11,937 bases of DNA from Actinomycetota bacterium (lineage in GTDB: Bacteria > Actinomycetota > Thermoleophilia > Gaiellales > Gaiellaceae). The stretch is taken from NCBI GenBank assembly GCA_013696595.1, contig JACCYG010000301.1:1-11937 (forward strand), given 5' to 3'. How positions within the stretch are numbered: the stretch's first letter is position 1; each line of letters begins with the position of its first letter. The notes beneath the pieces are model-generated. The model was not told the origin of the DNA, searched no databases, and worked only from the letters and a program-made list of their open reading frames with translations. The translations under genes and the position numbers were made by a program. This document shows, piece after piece, positions 1 to 7,140 of the stretch.

Positions 1-1
1 A

Positions 2-775
2 CCCGTTCTCGAGCGGGGCGCGCTGCTCGGGCCGGCCCAGGTCGCGGCTCTCGCCGCCGCGGGTGTCGGCGAGGTGCGCTGTACCAAACGTCCCCGCGTG
101 GGCATCCTCGTCACGGGCTCCGAGCTCCGGCGGCCGGGTGAGCCCCTCGGCCCGGGCGAGATCTACGAGTCGAACGGCGTGCTGCTTGCGGCCGCGCTTC
201 AGTCGGCGGGGGCGGTGCCGGCACAGCTCGGCGTCGTCGCGGACGATCCCGACGAGCATGCGCGGGCGATCGAGCGCGCGTTGCTCGGATTCGACATGCT
301 TATCACGTCAGGCGGCGCGTCGGTCGGCCCCCACGATTTGGTCCGGGCGGCACAGGCGAAGCTCGGTGTCGAAGAGATCTTCTGGGGCGTCGCGGTCAAA
401 CCGGGAAAGCCGGTCGCGTTCGGTGTGCGCCGCGGTCATCTCGTTTTCAACCTGCCCGGGAACCCGGTCTCCGTGCTCGTCACGTTCGAGCTCCTCGTGC
501 GGCCTGCGGTGAACGCGCTCCTCGGGCTGCCCGAACCTCTACCGGTCTTTCGACGCGGTGTTCTGGCTGGCCCCGTCCGCAGGAACGCCCAGCGGCACGA
601 GTTCGTACGCGCACGCACGCGCCGCGAGGGGGACGATATTCACCTCGAGGTCCTGAGCGGCCAGGAGTCCCACATGATCGTGCGGTCGGGGCGTGCGGAC
701 GCACTCGTATCGGTCGAGGCCGGCGAGGACGAGCTTGCGCAAGGGGACGAGGTTCGCTTCCTCGCGCTGGGCTAG
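2..775 (+). CDS. moeA: Molybdopterin molybdenumtransferase MoeA, 3' part (5' end cut by window)
   Basis: MoeA inserts molybdate into adenylylated molybdopterin in the last step of molybdenum cofactor synthesis in the cytoplasm. The reading frame is open from base 2 to the TAG at 773-775, so about 257 C-terminal residues are visible and the start lies outside the window. Seen motifs: RPRVGILVTGSEL opening the MoCF-binding (MogA-like) domain, ESNG shortly after, VVADDPDE, the conserved TSGGASVGPHD loop (about 305-337), KPGKPVAFG, and NLPGNPVSVLVTFELLVRP (from 449). The remaining ~80 residues fit the C-terminal beta-barrel domain IV. It ends 4 bp before the convergent M28 gene. moaC and mogA, from the same pathway, lie about 9.7 kb downstream on the same strand. 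Family call is secure; whether upstream partners exist cannot be seen. Confidence 0.95.
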   Translation, partial: PVLERGALLGPAQVAALAAAGVGEVRCTKRPRVGILVTGSELRRPGEPLGPGEIYESNGVLLAAALQSAGAVPAQLGVVADDPDEHARAIERALLGFDMLITSGGASVGPHDLVRAAQAKLGVEEIFWGVAVKPGKPVAFGVRRGHLVFNLPGNPVSVLVTFELLVRPAVNALLGLPEPLPVFRRGVLAGPVRRNAQRHEFVRARTRREGDDIHLEVLSGQESHMIVRSGRADALVSVEAGEDELAQGDEVRFLALG

Positions 776-776
776 A

Positions 777-797
777 CGCTCACTCGTCTGACGAGCG
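777..797. terminator. Possible hairpin at the convergent moeA / M28 gene ends
   Basis: CGCTC at 777-781 is complementary to GAGCG at 793-797, and a second, mutually exclusive palindrome, CTCGTC-T-GACGAG, fills 783-795. It lies where two convergent genes end 4 bp apart, mostly inside the last codons of the minus-strand gene. No T-tract follows on either strand, so a canonical intrinsic terminator is not supported. It may only be a weak bidirectional stop or a chance palindrome. Confidence 0.25.
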
Positions 798-2723
798 CGC
801 GTCGCTCCCCACTTCGGGGTCGACGGTTTCGGCACGGCGTGCGCGAGCGAAGAGGACCGTGCGGCGGATCGTCCCGCGAATGGGTCCCCGGACGGGACGC
901 TCCTGAGGCGCCGGATACGGCGCGTAGCGTCCCACAGTCAGGGAGCCGACCTGGGCCGCGACCGCACCCCAGGCGAGGCTAGCTGCGAGCAGGGTCAGGG
1001 GCACGTAGCCGACGGAGCCCAGGGCGGCGAGGTACCAGACGGCGTCGAAGCCGAGGTCGTAGCGCAACGCAAACGAGCCGAGGAGGAGAGCGGGGCCGGC
1101 GAAGCCCACGGCGTAGGCGGCGAGGCGCCAGAGGACGAAGCGGTCGGAAAGGTGCGGGAGCCAGAGCCAGGCGTGGGCCGACGGCAGGACGAAGAGCAAC
1201 GCGTACGGGTTCGTGGCCGCGACGACGAGCGCGACGACGGCGAGGACGAGCATCGCCGCGAGGTGCCCGCCGAGCTCGTCCCGGCGCGCCACCCGGCCGT
1301 GCGGCACGAGGCGTGGCCGGACGACGAGCCAGCCAAGCGTCGAAAGGACGAGCAACGCCACGAGCGCGGCCACGGGCCATTCCTTCGCGACGGGCGAATC
1401 CGGGCTGATCGGGACGGCGTCGCCGTCCGCGAGAACGCCGAGAGCGGCGAAGACGCTGAAGAGGACGCCGGCCCAGATCCAGAGTCCGAGCCGGCTTGCC
1501 AGGCTCCGGAGCGCCGGGCTGAGGGAGATATGCCTCCGCCGGCACCGTGCGAACAAGTCGATGACGGCGGCGAGGAACGGAAGAAGCGCGACGAGGAGGA
1601 CGAACTGAATCGTCCAGCCGCGCAGGAGGCGCGACTCGAAGTAGATGTACGACTGTGTTCCGCGCGCGATCTCCGCCGATTCGTCGAGCGCGCCGACGAG
1701 CGTCTGCGCCGAGCGCCCGAGCGCGCCTACCTGCTTCGTCCGGAGCGCGTTGAGCCGGTCACGATCGGGTGGAGGCGGGCGCACGCCGCTCGTCGTCACG
1801 GTGAGAGCGGGAATCCCTTGGGCGACGAACGGCGCCTGCTCGTAAAGGCTGAACGGGAACGCGAGATCGACGAGCTGCGACAGCGGCCCCGGCCGTCTCG
1901 GCTCGGCGCCGGTCTCGGCGGCGACGCTCGCGTCCGCGGTCGCGACCAGCGCGGGGGCCGCAGAGCGGGCCGTCTCGCCCCCGAAGAAGACTCGGGCCCC
2001 CGTCCTTCCGCCCAGCGAGTCGAGATTGACCACCGCGATGATCGAGGCACCGCGCCCCAGCCGCTGTTTCACGAACTCCGGGTCGGCGGTGAACCTCTCG
2101 GCGCCGAGGCCTCCGTGTGCACCTCCGTCGGTCGAGAGGAAGAGGACGGTGTGCGCGGGCGGTGTGAGCGCGACGTTTCGCGCGAGCTCGAGAAGAGCCG
2201 CGGTGCCGGATGCGTTGTCATTTGCGCCCGGGCTCAGACCGACGTTGTCGCGATGGGCCATGACAACGATCGTCTCCGGCGTGCGGCCGGGGACGACGGC
2301 GACGACGTTCTCGAGCTCGCGTTCGCCGAAGCCCGGCACCGTGGCCGTAAACCGCTGGGATTCAGGCTTGAGGCCGTAGTCGCGCAGTCGTGCCGTAACC
2401 CAGTCCGCTGCTCGGTGAGCGCCGGGCGAGCCGGGGAAGCGATCCGGGTAGTGCCGGGTGAGCTCGGTTGCGAAGCCGATGGCCGTGGTCTGGTCGAAGG
2501 CGGGCTCGAATTGCGGCGCTGGAAGCGGCTCCGGCCTCGCGACGGTGAAGGCCGCGACGAGGACCGGTACGGCGACGACGGTCCACGCCACGCGGTAGAT
2601 CCGCGTCGAGACGGGACGCTCGAGGGATCCGCGTCGCGGCCGCGTGCGCCCGGGAACGAGATCTCCCGCTTCCTCGGGACTCGGCCTGTCGCTTGGCTTC
2701 GCGCGCGAGGGCAGAACCGACAA
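780..2723 (-). CDS. M28-like (aminopeptidase-fold) multi-pass membrane protein, probably catalytically degenerate
   Basis: Residue numbers assume a 647-aa product from TTG at 2723. A basic, proline-rich N-terminus leads to one membrane segment (about 43-62), an extracytoplasmic M28 domain (about 75-345) and a C-terminal half (about 365-600) with six or more hydrophobic spans, then a charged tail. This resembles the ERMP1-type layout of M28 domain plus many spans. M28 features seen: AHRDN (His157, Asp159), SPGANDNASG (bridging Asp169) and NLDSLGG (Asp235). The usual Asp-x-Glu-Glu-x-Gly motif reads STDGGAHGGLGA, with Gly201 and Ala202 where the catalytic and zinc-binding glutamates belong, and the last zinc-ligand His is replaced in a PPPPDRD stretch (near 316-322). 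The frame is intact. Start is uncertain: TTG 2723 has AGGA five bases upstream; GTG at 2591 is the alternative and lacks basic residues before the membrane segment. Substrate or partner unknown. Confidence 0.8.
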   Translation of the reverse strand: MSVLPSRAKPSDRPSPEEAGDLVPGRTRPRRGSLERPVSTRIYRVAWTVVAVPVLVAAFTVARPEPLPAPQFEPAFDQTTAIGFATELTRHYPDRFPGSPGAHRAADWVTARLRDYGLKPESQRFTATVPGFGERELENVVAVVPGRTPETIVVMAHRDNVGLSPGANDNASGTAALLELARNVALTPPAHTVLFLSTDGGAHGGLGAERFTADPEFVKQRLGRGASIIAVVNLDSLGGRTGARVFFGGETARSAAPALVATADASVAAETGAEPRRPGPLSQLVDLAFPFSLYEQAPFVAQGIPALTVTTSGVRPPPPDRDRLNALRTKQVGALGRSAQTLVGALDESAEIARGTQSYIYFESRLLRGWTIQFVLLVALLPFLAAVIDLFARCRRRHISLSPALRSLASRLGLWIWAGVLFSVFAALGVLADGDAVPISPDSPVAKEWPVAALVALLVLSTLGWLVVRPRLVPHGRVARRDELGGHLAAMLVLAVVALVVAATNPYALLFVLPSAHAWLWLPHLSDRFVLWRLAAYAVGFAGPALLLGSFALRYDLGFDAVWYLAALGSVGYVPLTLLAASLAWGAVAAQVGSLTVGRYAPYPAPQERPVRGPIRGTIRRTVLFARARRAETVDPEVGSDARSSDE

Positions 2724-2728
2724 CCCTA
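2723..2728 (-). promoter_or_regulatory. Candidate minus-strand -10 hexamer (TAGGGT) for the M28 gene
   Basis: Read on the minus strand, 2728-2723 is TAGGGT, a weak match to TANNNT. It overlaps, on the opposite strand, the TATCCT hexamer proposed for the response regulator. Transcription from it would start near 2715-2717, downstream of the TTG at 2723, and would then require the GTG at 2591 (or a rare CTG at 2714) as start. It therefore conflicts with the TTG start and is only one possibility. Confidence 0.25.
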
Positions 2729-2732
2729 TCCT
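2727..2732 (+). promoter_or_regulatory. -10 hexamer TATCCT, leaderless-type promoter of the response regulator
   Basis: TATCCT lies 7 nt upstream of the GTG at 2740, so the predicted transcript would begin at or within a base or two of the start codon. No Shine-Dalgarno sequence precedes the GTG and no convincing -35 box stands 17 bp upstream. The same geometry recurs before five other genes in this window. Confidence 0.55.
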
Positions 2733-2739
2733 GTGTCGG

Positions 2740-3438
2740 GTGCCACCTAGTGCGACGATCCTGCTCGTCGACGACGAGGAATCCATCCAGAAGCTGCTCA
2801 CTTTTCCTCTCGAGCAGGACGGATACCGCGTCGTCCAGGCGCGCGACGGGGCCGAGGCGCTCGAGCGATTCGGAGCGGAGGAGATCGACGCCGTAATCCT
2901 CGACCTGGCGCTCCCGAGGCTCGACGGGATCGAGGTTTGCCGCCGCCTTCGGGCCAGGAGCGCCGTGCCGATCATCATGCTGACGGCGCGCGCCGACGAG
3001 GTGGACAAGGTGCTCGGGCTCGAGATCGGCGCCGACGACTACATCACGAAGCCGTTCTCGATCCGCGAGTTCCGAAGCCGGATCAAGGCGCTCTTGCGCC
3101 GAGCCCAGCTTTCACCGGCGCCCGGGGTTCCCGAAGAGCTCGAGGTCGACGGCCTGAGCATCGACCTCGCACGGCGCGCGGTCGAGGTCCACGGACGCCC
3201 GGTCCAGCTCACGTACCTCGAGTTCGAGCTGCTCCGGACGCTCGCCGAGAGCCCGGGCCGCGTCTACAGCCGCCAGACTCTCCTCGACAAGCTCTGGGGA
3301 GGCTCGGCCTACCGCGACCCGCGCACGATCGACGTGCACGTTCGCCACCTGCGCGAGAAGATCGAGCAGGATCCGAGCGACCCACAGTACATCTTCACCG
3401 TTCGCGGCGTCGGCTACCGCTTCCGGGACGGCCGGTGA
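2740..3438 (+). CDS. OmpR/PhoB-family DNA-binding response regulator (MprA/RegX3-like)
   Basis: This 232-residue two-component regulator has an N-terminal receiver domain (about 5-117) and a C-terminal winged-helix DNA-binding domain (about 130-230), the usual size for the family. Seen receiver residues: acidic DDEE at 11-14, phospho-acceptor Asp55 in ILDLALP, Thr82 in IMLTARA and Lys104 in DDYITKPF. The effector domain carries LTYLEFELLRTLAESPGRV, SRQTLLDKLWG, TIDVHVRHLREKIE and the terminal VRGVGYRF. GTG 2740 is chosen because it opens the receiver fold directly and follows a -10-like hexamer; an in-frame extension upstream would run antisense through the neighbouring gene. Its stop overlaps the sensor kinase start, so the two are translationally coupled partners. 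A likely target is the protease gene two genes on, which has tandem repeats upstream. Confidence 0.95.
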   Translation: MPPSATILLVDDEESIQKLLTFPLEQDGYRVVQARDGAEALERFGAEEIDAVILDLALPRLDGIEVCRRLRARSAVPIIMLTARADEVDKVLGLEIGADDYITKPFSIREFRSRIKALLRRAQLSPAPGVPEELEVDGLSIDLARRAVEVHGRPVQLTYLEFELLRTLAESPGRVYSRQTLLDKLWGGSAYRDPRTIDVHVRHLREKIEQDPSDPQYIFTVRGVGYRFRDGR

Positions 3439-4880
3439 GGAAGCTGCCCGCACCGGGCGCGACCCTCAGCGTCAAGCTCGCGGCCGTTCTCCTCGGGGTG
3501 GTCACGGGTGCGCTCCTGATCGTGTACGTCGTCGTCGTCCCGCGTCTCGAGGACCGACTCGTCGACGCCAAGCTCGACCAGCTCGAGCGAGCGGTGCCCT
3601 CCGTCGCCTCCGAGCTGCGCGAAAGTGACAGCCGCGTCGACGCGCAGGACACCGTGACGTTTGCGGCCACGAGCCTCAACGCGCGCGTCGTCGTGCTCGG
3701 GCCTCTGGACGAGACGCGCATGATCTCGCTCTACGACTCGAACCCGCTGCGCGGAGACGATGTCGGGGACGACAGAATCGCTCGCGCCGCGCGAGAAACG
3801 GGCCTGGCGCGATCCGGGCGTGCGACCCGGGACGAACGCGAGCTCGCGGAGGTTGCCTACCCCCTCGGCGGCGACCTCGTGGTGCTCGTTTCCGCTCCAC
3901 TCGACGACGTGTTCGCGACGGTCCGCCTCGTGAGGCGAAGCGTCGTGATCGCCGGCCTCGTCGCGCTTCTCGCCTCGGCGGTGGCCGGGTACCTGGCTGC
4001 GCTCGGGCTCACCCGCCGCCTGCGCCGACTCGAGCGCGCGGCTGAGGGCATTGCGAGCGGAGACTTCACGGTTCGGGTCGATACGCGCGGGAGCGACGAG
4101 GTCGCCGAGCTCGCGCGCGGGTTCGAGTCGATGCGCGAGCGCCTCGGCCATCTCGACCGCGTCCGCCGGGAGTTCATCGCGAACGCGTCCCACGAGCTCC
4201 GGACTCCTCTCTTCTCGCTCGGCGGCTTCCTCGAGCTGCTCTCCGATGAAGAGCTCGGCGCCGAGACCCGCCGGGAGTTCCTGGCCGAGACGCAGGCTCA
4301 GGTCGAGCGCTTGACGCGGCTCGCGACTGATCTCCTCGATCTCTCGCGCCTGGACGCGGGGCAGCTCCACGTCGAAGAGACGGAGGTGGATGTGGCCGCC
4401 GCCGCCCGCACGGTCGCCGAGGAGTTCCGCGCCGTCGCGGAGGCCGGCGGCCACGATTTGCGCGTCTCGGCGAACGGTCCCGTTCACGCCGTCGCGGACG
4501 AGCAGCGCCTCGTCCAGATCGCGCGTGTCCTCGTGGAGAACGCGCTCCGTCATACGCCGGCGGGGACGCCGCTCGAGATCTCGGCGGCCGAGGAGAACGG
4601 CCGGGCGGTTCTCGTGGTTCGCGACGAGGGGCCCGGCGTCCCGGAAGCCGACCAGGAGCACCTTTTCGAGCGGTTTTACCGCGCCGAGGGAGGCCAAGCG
4701 TCGGGCAGCGGGCTCGGCCTTGCGATTGCGTCGGAGCTCGCGACGAAGATGGGAGGTGCCTTGACCGTCAACTCGGTACCGGGAGAAACGGTCTTTCGTC
4801 TCGAATTGCCACGTCCAAAGGAGCCGTTTCCACAGGAAAAGGGCACGCCCCGTCACGCCCACGAGACGGCGCACAGGTAA
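3435..4880 (+). CDS. HAMP-domain sensor histidine kinase, partner of the upstream regulator
   Basis: A 481-residue membrane sensor kinase that would autophosphorylate on histidine and pass the phosphate to Asp55 of the preceding regulator. Layout: membrane segment 1 (about 11-35), an extracytoplasmic sensor region of roughly 130 residues (about 36-165), membrane segment 2 (about 170-192), HAMP linker (about 193-245), then dimerisation and catalytic domains. Seen motifs: H-box HELRTP with His253, N-box VENALRHT with Asn369, G1 box DEGPGV at Asp397 and G2 box GSGLGLAIA at 424-432, followed by a normal C-terminal strand and a short proline/histidine-rich tail. GTG 3435 overlaps the regulator TGA in a GTGA junction; a longer open frame upstream merely shadows the regulator gene. 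The sensor region has no recognisable ligand domain. Position before an HtrA-like protease suggests an envelope-stress sensor of the MprB/CssS kind, which is inference. Confidence 0.94.
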   Translation: MRKLPAPGATLSVKLAAVLLGVVTGALLIVYVVVVPRLEDRLVDAKLDQLERAVPSVASELRESDSRVDAQDTVTFAATSLNARVVVLGPLDETRMISLYDSNPLRGDDVGDDRIARAARETGLARSGRATRDERELAEVAYPLGGDLVVLVSAPLDDVFATVRLVRRSVVIAGLVALLASAVAGYLAALGLTRRLRRLERAAEGIASGDFTVRVDTRGSDEVAELARGFESMRERLGHLDRVRREFIANASHELRTPLFSLGGFLELLSDEELGAETRREFLAETQAQVERLTRLATDLLDLSRLDAGQLHVEETEVDVAAAARTVAEEFRAVAEAGGHDLRVSANGPVHAVADEQRLVQIARVLVENALRHTPAGTPLEISAAEENGRAVLVVRDEGPGVPEADQEHLFERFYRAEGGQASGSGLGLAIASELATKMGGALTVNSVPGETVFRLELPRPKEPFPQEKGTPRHAHETAHR

Positions 4881-4937
4881 ACGAGACCGAGCCCGGCCTC
4901 GACGTTGTAGGCGGCAGCTTTGTGTCGTTTCCAACGA

Positions 4938-4956
4938 GAAAACACGTGAAAACGCG
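4938..4956 (+). promoter_or_regulatory. Tandem direct repeat GAAAACRCG x2, candidate response-regulator operator before htrA
   Basis: GAAAACACG (4938-4946) and GAAAACGCG (4948-4956) match at 8 of 9 positions and repeat with a 10-bp period, placing both on one face of the helix. OmpR-family regulators typically bind such tandem half-sites. The repeat ends about 24 bp before the TACGAT -10 hexamer, just upstream of where a -35 box would sit (about 4958-4963, which shows no match to TTGACA), a position suited to an activator. It is AT-rich compared with its surroundings. The binding protein is inferred from the adjacent two-component genes. Confidence 0.45.
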
Positions 4957-4980
4957 GCCAGAGCGAGGCGCCTGATCACC

Positions 4981-4986
4981 TACGAT
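4981..4986 (+). promoter_or_regulatory. -10 hexamer TACGAT, leaderless-type promoter of htrA
   Basis: TACGAT is followed by 8 nt and then the GTG start at 4995, so transcription would begin at or beside the start codon. No ribosome binding site is visible. The 114-bp gap 4881-4994 holds this hexamer and the tandem repeat and nothing else that I can recognise. Confidence 0.55.
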
Positions 4987-4994
4987 GGCCGCAC

Positions 4995-6233
4995 GTGGGC
5001 CGCCCTGCCGTCGTCGCCGTCGTCGCGATCGTGTCTGCCTTTCTCGGGGGGGCAGGTGCGCTCTTGCTCGGAAAGGCGACGGGCTGGGTCGAAGGTGAGA
5101 CCGACACCGTCGTCCTCTCCGTCGTCGACGGCGCAACCCCGGCGGCCCAGGAAAACGATGCAGCCACCGCAGAGACGGGGAAACCGCTCTCCGGCAACGA
5201 CTTCGATCCGGCTCGTATCTACCGCGAGCGCGCGGAGGGCGTCGTCACCGTCATCGCGCTCTTCGGCCCCCATGCGGATACCGGCGGCGGAGGCGCAGCG
5301 CAGGGATCCGGCTTCGTCGCGTCGGCCGACGGCTACGTGCTGACGAACTCCCACGTGATCACGACCGCCGGTGAAGGTGCTCCGAACGGATCCGCCGACG
5401 CGGCGACGACGGTGTACGTGGAATTTCGCGACGGCGACCGGATCCGGGCGAAGATCGTCGGCTGGGACGTCTTCGACGACGTGGGCGTCCTGAGGGTCGA
5501 TCCGAAGGCGCACCCGCTGACAACCGTCCCGCTGGGAGACTCGAACGAGGTCGTCGTCGGTGAGCCGGTCGCTGCGATCGGGAGCCCTTTCGGCCAGATG
5601 AGCTCGTTGAGCGTGGGCGTCGTCGCAGCGACGGAGCGTTCGATCGACTCCCTCACCTCGCAGTACAGCCTCGTCGACGCGATCCAGACGGATGCGCCCA
5701 TCAACCGCGGGAACTCGGGTGGGCCGCTCCTCGATGCGAGAGGTCGAGCGATCGGGGTCAACGCGCAAATACGCAGTGAGTCCGGTACGGCCGAAGGGGT
5801 CGGCTTCGCCATCCCGATCAACTCGGCCGTGCGTTCGATGGAGCAGCTTGTCAAGACCGGCCGCGTTCGCTACGCCTGGGTAGGGATCTCGACCCAGACT
5901 CTGACGCCCGGGCTGGCTCGGCGCTTCGGCTTTGCGGCTCCCCGCGGCGCCGTCGTTCAGTCAGTTGTGAAGGGGAGCCCCGCCGAGAAGGCGGGCTTTC
6001 GTGCGGGGAGCGAGGAGAAAGAGTTCAGCGGTGTCCGTCTTCGCGTGGGCGGCGACCTGATCGTCGCGATCGACGGCGAAGACATCGCCGACGCCGAGGA
6101 CGTCGTTCGCGCAGTCACGAACCGCCTTCCCGGCCAGAGGGCGCGCTTCACCGTCCTGCGCGGGCCCGAGCGCCGCGTCATCGAGGTCGTGCTCGGCGAG
6201 CGGCCTGCGAATCCGCCGCCCACCGACCGCTAG
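4995..6233 (+). CDS. HtrA/PepD-like trypsin-type serine protease with PDZ domain
   Basis: A 412-residue membrane-anchored quality-control protease expected to act outside the membrane on misfolded proteins. The N-terminus (about 4-28) is a single hydrophobic anchor or uncleaved signal, followed by a low-complexity linker (about 45-70). The chymotrypsin-fold domain has the full triad: His120 in LTNSHVI, Asp162 in FDDVGVLRV and Ser241 in INRGNSGGPLL, plus the IGSPFG and EGVGFAIPI signatures. One PDZ domain follows (about 290-400) with RGAVVQSV, GSPAEKAGF and GGDLIVAIDGEDI. The length fits one-PDZ HtrA proteins such as mycobacterial PepD. GTG 4995 is chosen because it directly precedes the anchor and follows a -10 hexamer. 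The gene lies 114 bp after the sensor kinase, and the intervening repeat suggests control by that two-component system, as in MprAB-pepD. The protease call is firm; the regulatory link is inferred. Confidence 0.94.
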   Translation: MGRPAVVAVVAIVSAFLGGAGALLLGKATGWVEGETDTVVLSVVDGATPAAQENDAATAETGKPLSGNDFDPARIYRERAEGVVTVIALFGPHADTGGGGAAQGSGFVASADGYVLTNSHVITTAGEGAPNGSADAATTVYVEFRDGDRIRAKIVGWDVFDDVGVLRVDPKAHPLTTVPLGDSNEVVVGEPVAAIGSPFGQMSSLSVGVVAATERSIDSLTSQYSLVDAIQTDAPINRGNSGGPLLDARGRAIGVNAQIRSESGTAEGVGFAIPINSAVRSMEQLVKTGRVRYAWVGISTQTLTPGLARRFGFAAPRGAVVQSVVKGSPAEKAGFRAGSEEKEFSGVRLRVGGDLIVAIDGEDIADAEDVVRAVTNRLPGQRARFTVLRGPERRVIEVVLGERPANPPPTDR

Positions 6234-6239
6234 CGCGGC

Positions 6240-6245
6240 TACGTT
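6240..6245 (+). promoter_or_regulatory. -10 hexamer TACGTT, leaderless-type promoter of the methyltransferase
   Basis: TACGTT starts 7 bp after the htrA stop and is followed by 6 nt and the GTG at 6252. The spacer GGCGAG is a poor Shine-Dalgarno match and abuts the start, too close to act as one. The methyltransferase may therefore have its own transcript although the gap to htrA is only 18 bp. Confidence 0.5.
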
Positions 6246-6251
6246 GGCGAG

Positions 6252-7121
6252 GTGCGCGAGCGCCCCGCCGACGACCTGGTTCTCCTCGGCGACAACCTGG
6301 ACTGGCTCCCGCGCTTCGAAGACGAGACCTTCCAGCTCGCGTACCTCGACCCGCCGTTCAACACGGGCAAGACCCAAACGCGCAGGACGCTCGACGCAGT
6401 CGCCGCGAGCGAGGGCGACCGCGTGGGCTTCGGCGGACGACGCTATCGAACGCGGTTGCTCGCCGAGTCCTCCTACGCGGACGTCTTCGAGGACTACCTC
6501 GCCTTCCTCGAGCCCCGGCTCCGCGAGGTGCGCCGCCTCCTGACGCGAAGCGGCACGCTCTACTTCCACATCGACTACCGGGAGGCGCACTACTGCAAGC
6601 TCCTCCTCGATGAGATCTTCGGCCGCGAGTGTTTCCTGAACGAGATCGTCTGGGCCTACGATTACGGGGCCCGCACGAAGCGCCGCTGGCCGCCGAAGCA
6701 CGACACGATCCTTGTCTACGTCAAGGACGCGGAGCGCTACTACTTCGATGCGGAGGCGGTCGACCGCGAGCCGTACATGGCGCCCGGCCTGGTGTCGGCC
6801 GAGAAAGCCGCGCGCGGGAAGCTTCCGACCGACGTCTGGTGGCACACGATCGTCTCGCCGACGGGACGCGAGAAGACCGGGTACCCGACGCAGAAGCCCG
6901 TAGGGGTCGTCCGGCGCATGGTGCAAGCGTCGACGCGCCCGGGGGAGTGGTGCCTCGACTGCTTTGCCGGGAGTGGGACGCTCGGAGCCGCGGCAGCCGA
7001 GCTCGGGCGTCGGTACGTTCTCGTCGACTCGAACCCGGCCGCGGTGGCGGTGGCGCGAGAGCGTCTACGGAGCTCGGCTGTGGTGCCGGGAGGGCACGGG
7101 CGGCGCGTCGAGGCAAAGTGA
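6252..7121 (+). CDS. Orphan beta-class site-specific DNA methyltransferase (probably adenine-N6)
   Basis: This 289-residue enzyme would transfer a methyl group from S-adenosylmethionine to an exocyclic amino group in DNA. Catalytic motif IV is DPPFNTG at 33-39, close to the N-terminus. A YPTQKP motif lies at 211-216 and the AdoMet-binding FxGxG motif I, DCFAGSGT, at 236-243, followed by YVLVDSNPAAV. The order IV then I defines the beta group (N6-adenine or N4-cytosine); DPPF favours adenine. SGTLYFHID (about 97-105) fits the strand after motif IV. The likely target-recognition part is the middle (about 105-205); the site cannot be read from sequence. No restriction endonuclease or specificity subunit lies beside it, so it looks like an orphan, housekeeping-type methylase. 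Base composition and codon choice resemble the neighbours, with no sign of recent transfer. GTG 6252 follows the -10 hexamer and begins the normal N-terminal strand. Confidence 0.92.
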   Translation: MRERPADDLVLLGDNLDWLPRFEDETFQLAYLDPPFNTGKTQTRRTLDAVAASEGDRVGFGGRRYRTRLLAESSYADVFEDYLAFLEPRLREVRRLLTRSGTLYFHIDYREAHYCKLLLDEIFGRECFLNEIVWAYDYGARTKRRWPPKHDTILVYVKDAERYYFDAEAVDREPYMAPGLVSAEKAARGKLPTDVWWHTIVSPTGREKTGYPTQKPVGVVRRMVQASTRPGEWCLDCFAGSGTLGAAAAELGRRYVLVDSNPAAVAVARERLRSSAVVPGGHGRRVEAK

Positions 7122-7140
7122 GGAGCTCGACGTCTCTCCA

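Noticed and set aside
1152..2750. Plus-strand open frame of about 530 codons opposite the M28 gene
   Set aside because: Very Arg/Glu/Asp-rich with no motif; it is an antisense shadow of a gene with clear M28 motifs and membrane spans in a GC-rich genome.
2724..3008. N-terminal extension of the M28 protein into the response regulator
   Set aside because: It would run antisense through the receiver domain and is Ser/Arg-rich; the M28 product needs no such extension.
2937..3434. Upstream extension of the histidine kinase frame
   Set aside because: Proline/arginine-rich shadow of the response regulator in another frame; GTG 3435 gives a standard kinase N-terminus.
4827..4839. Perfect TTTCC-ACA-GGAAA palindrome near the kinase 3' end
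   Set aside because: Inside coding sequence, short, no T-tract and no second copy; not enough for a terminator or operator call.
4943..4948. CACGTG palindrome between the two htrA upstream repeats
   Set aside because: A six-base palindrome is expected by chance and is a by-product of the junction between the direct repeats.
3414..4979. Minus-strand open frame of about 520 codons opposite the sensor kinase
   Set aside because: No domain signature, biased composition; the opposite strand encodes a complete histidine kinase.
5961..6926. Minus-strand open frame across the htrA 3' end and the methyltransferase
   Set aside because: Spans two well-supported plus-strand genes and shows no recognisable motif.
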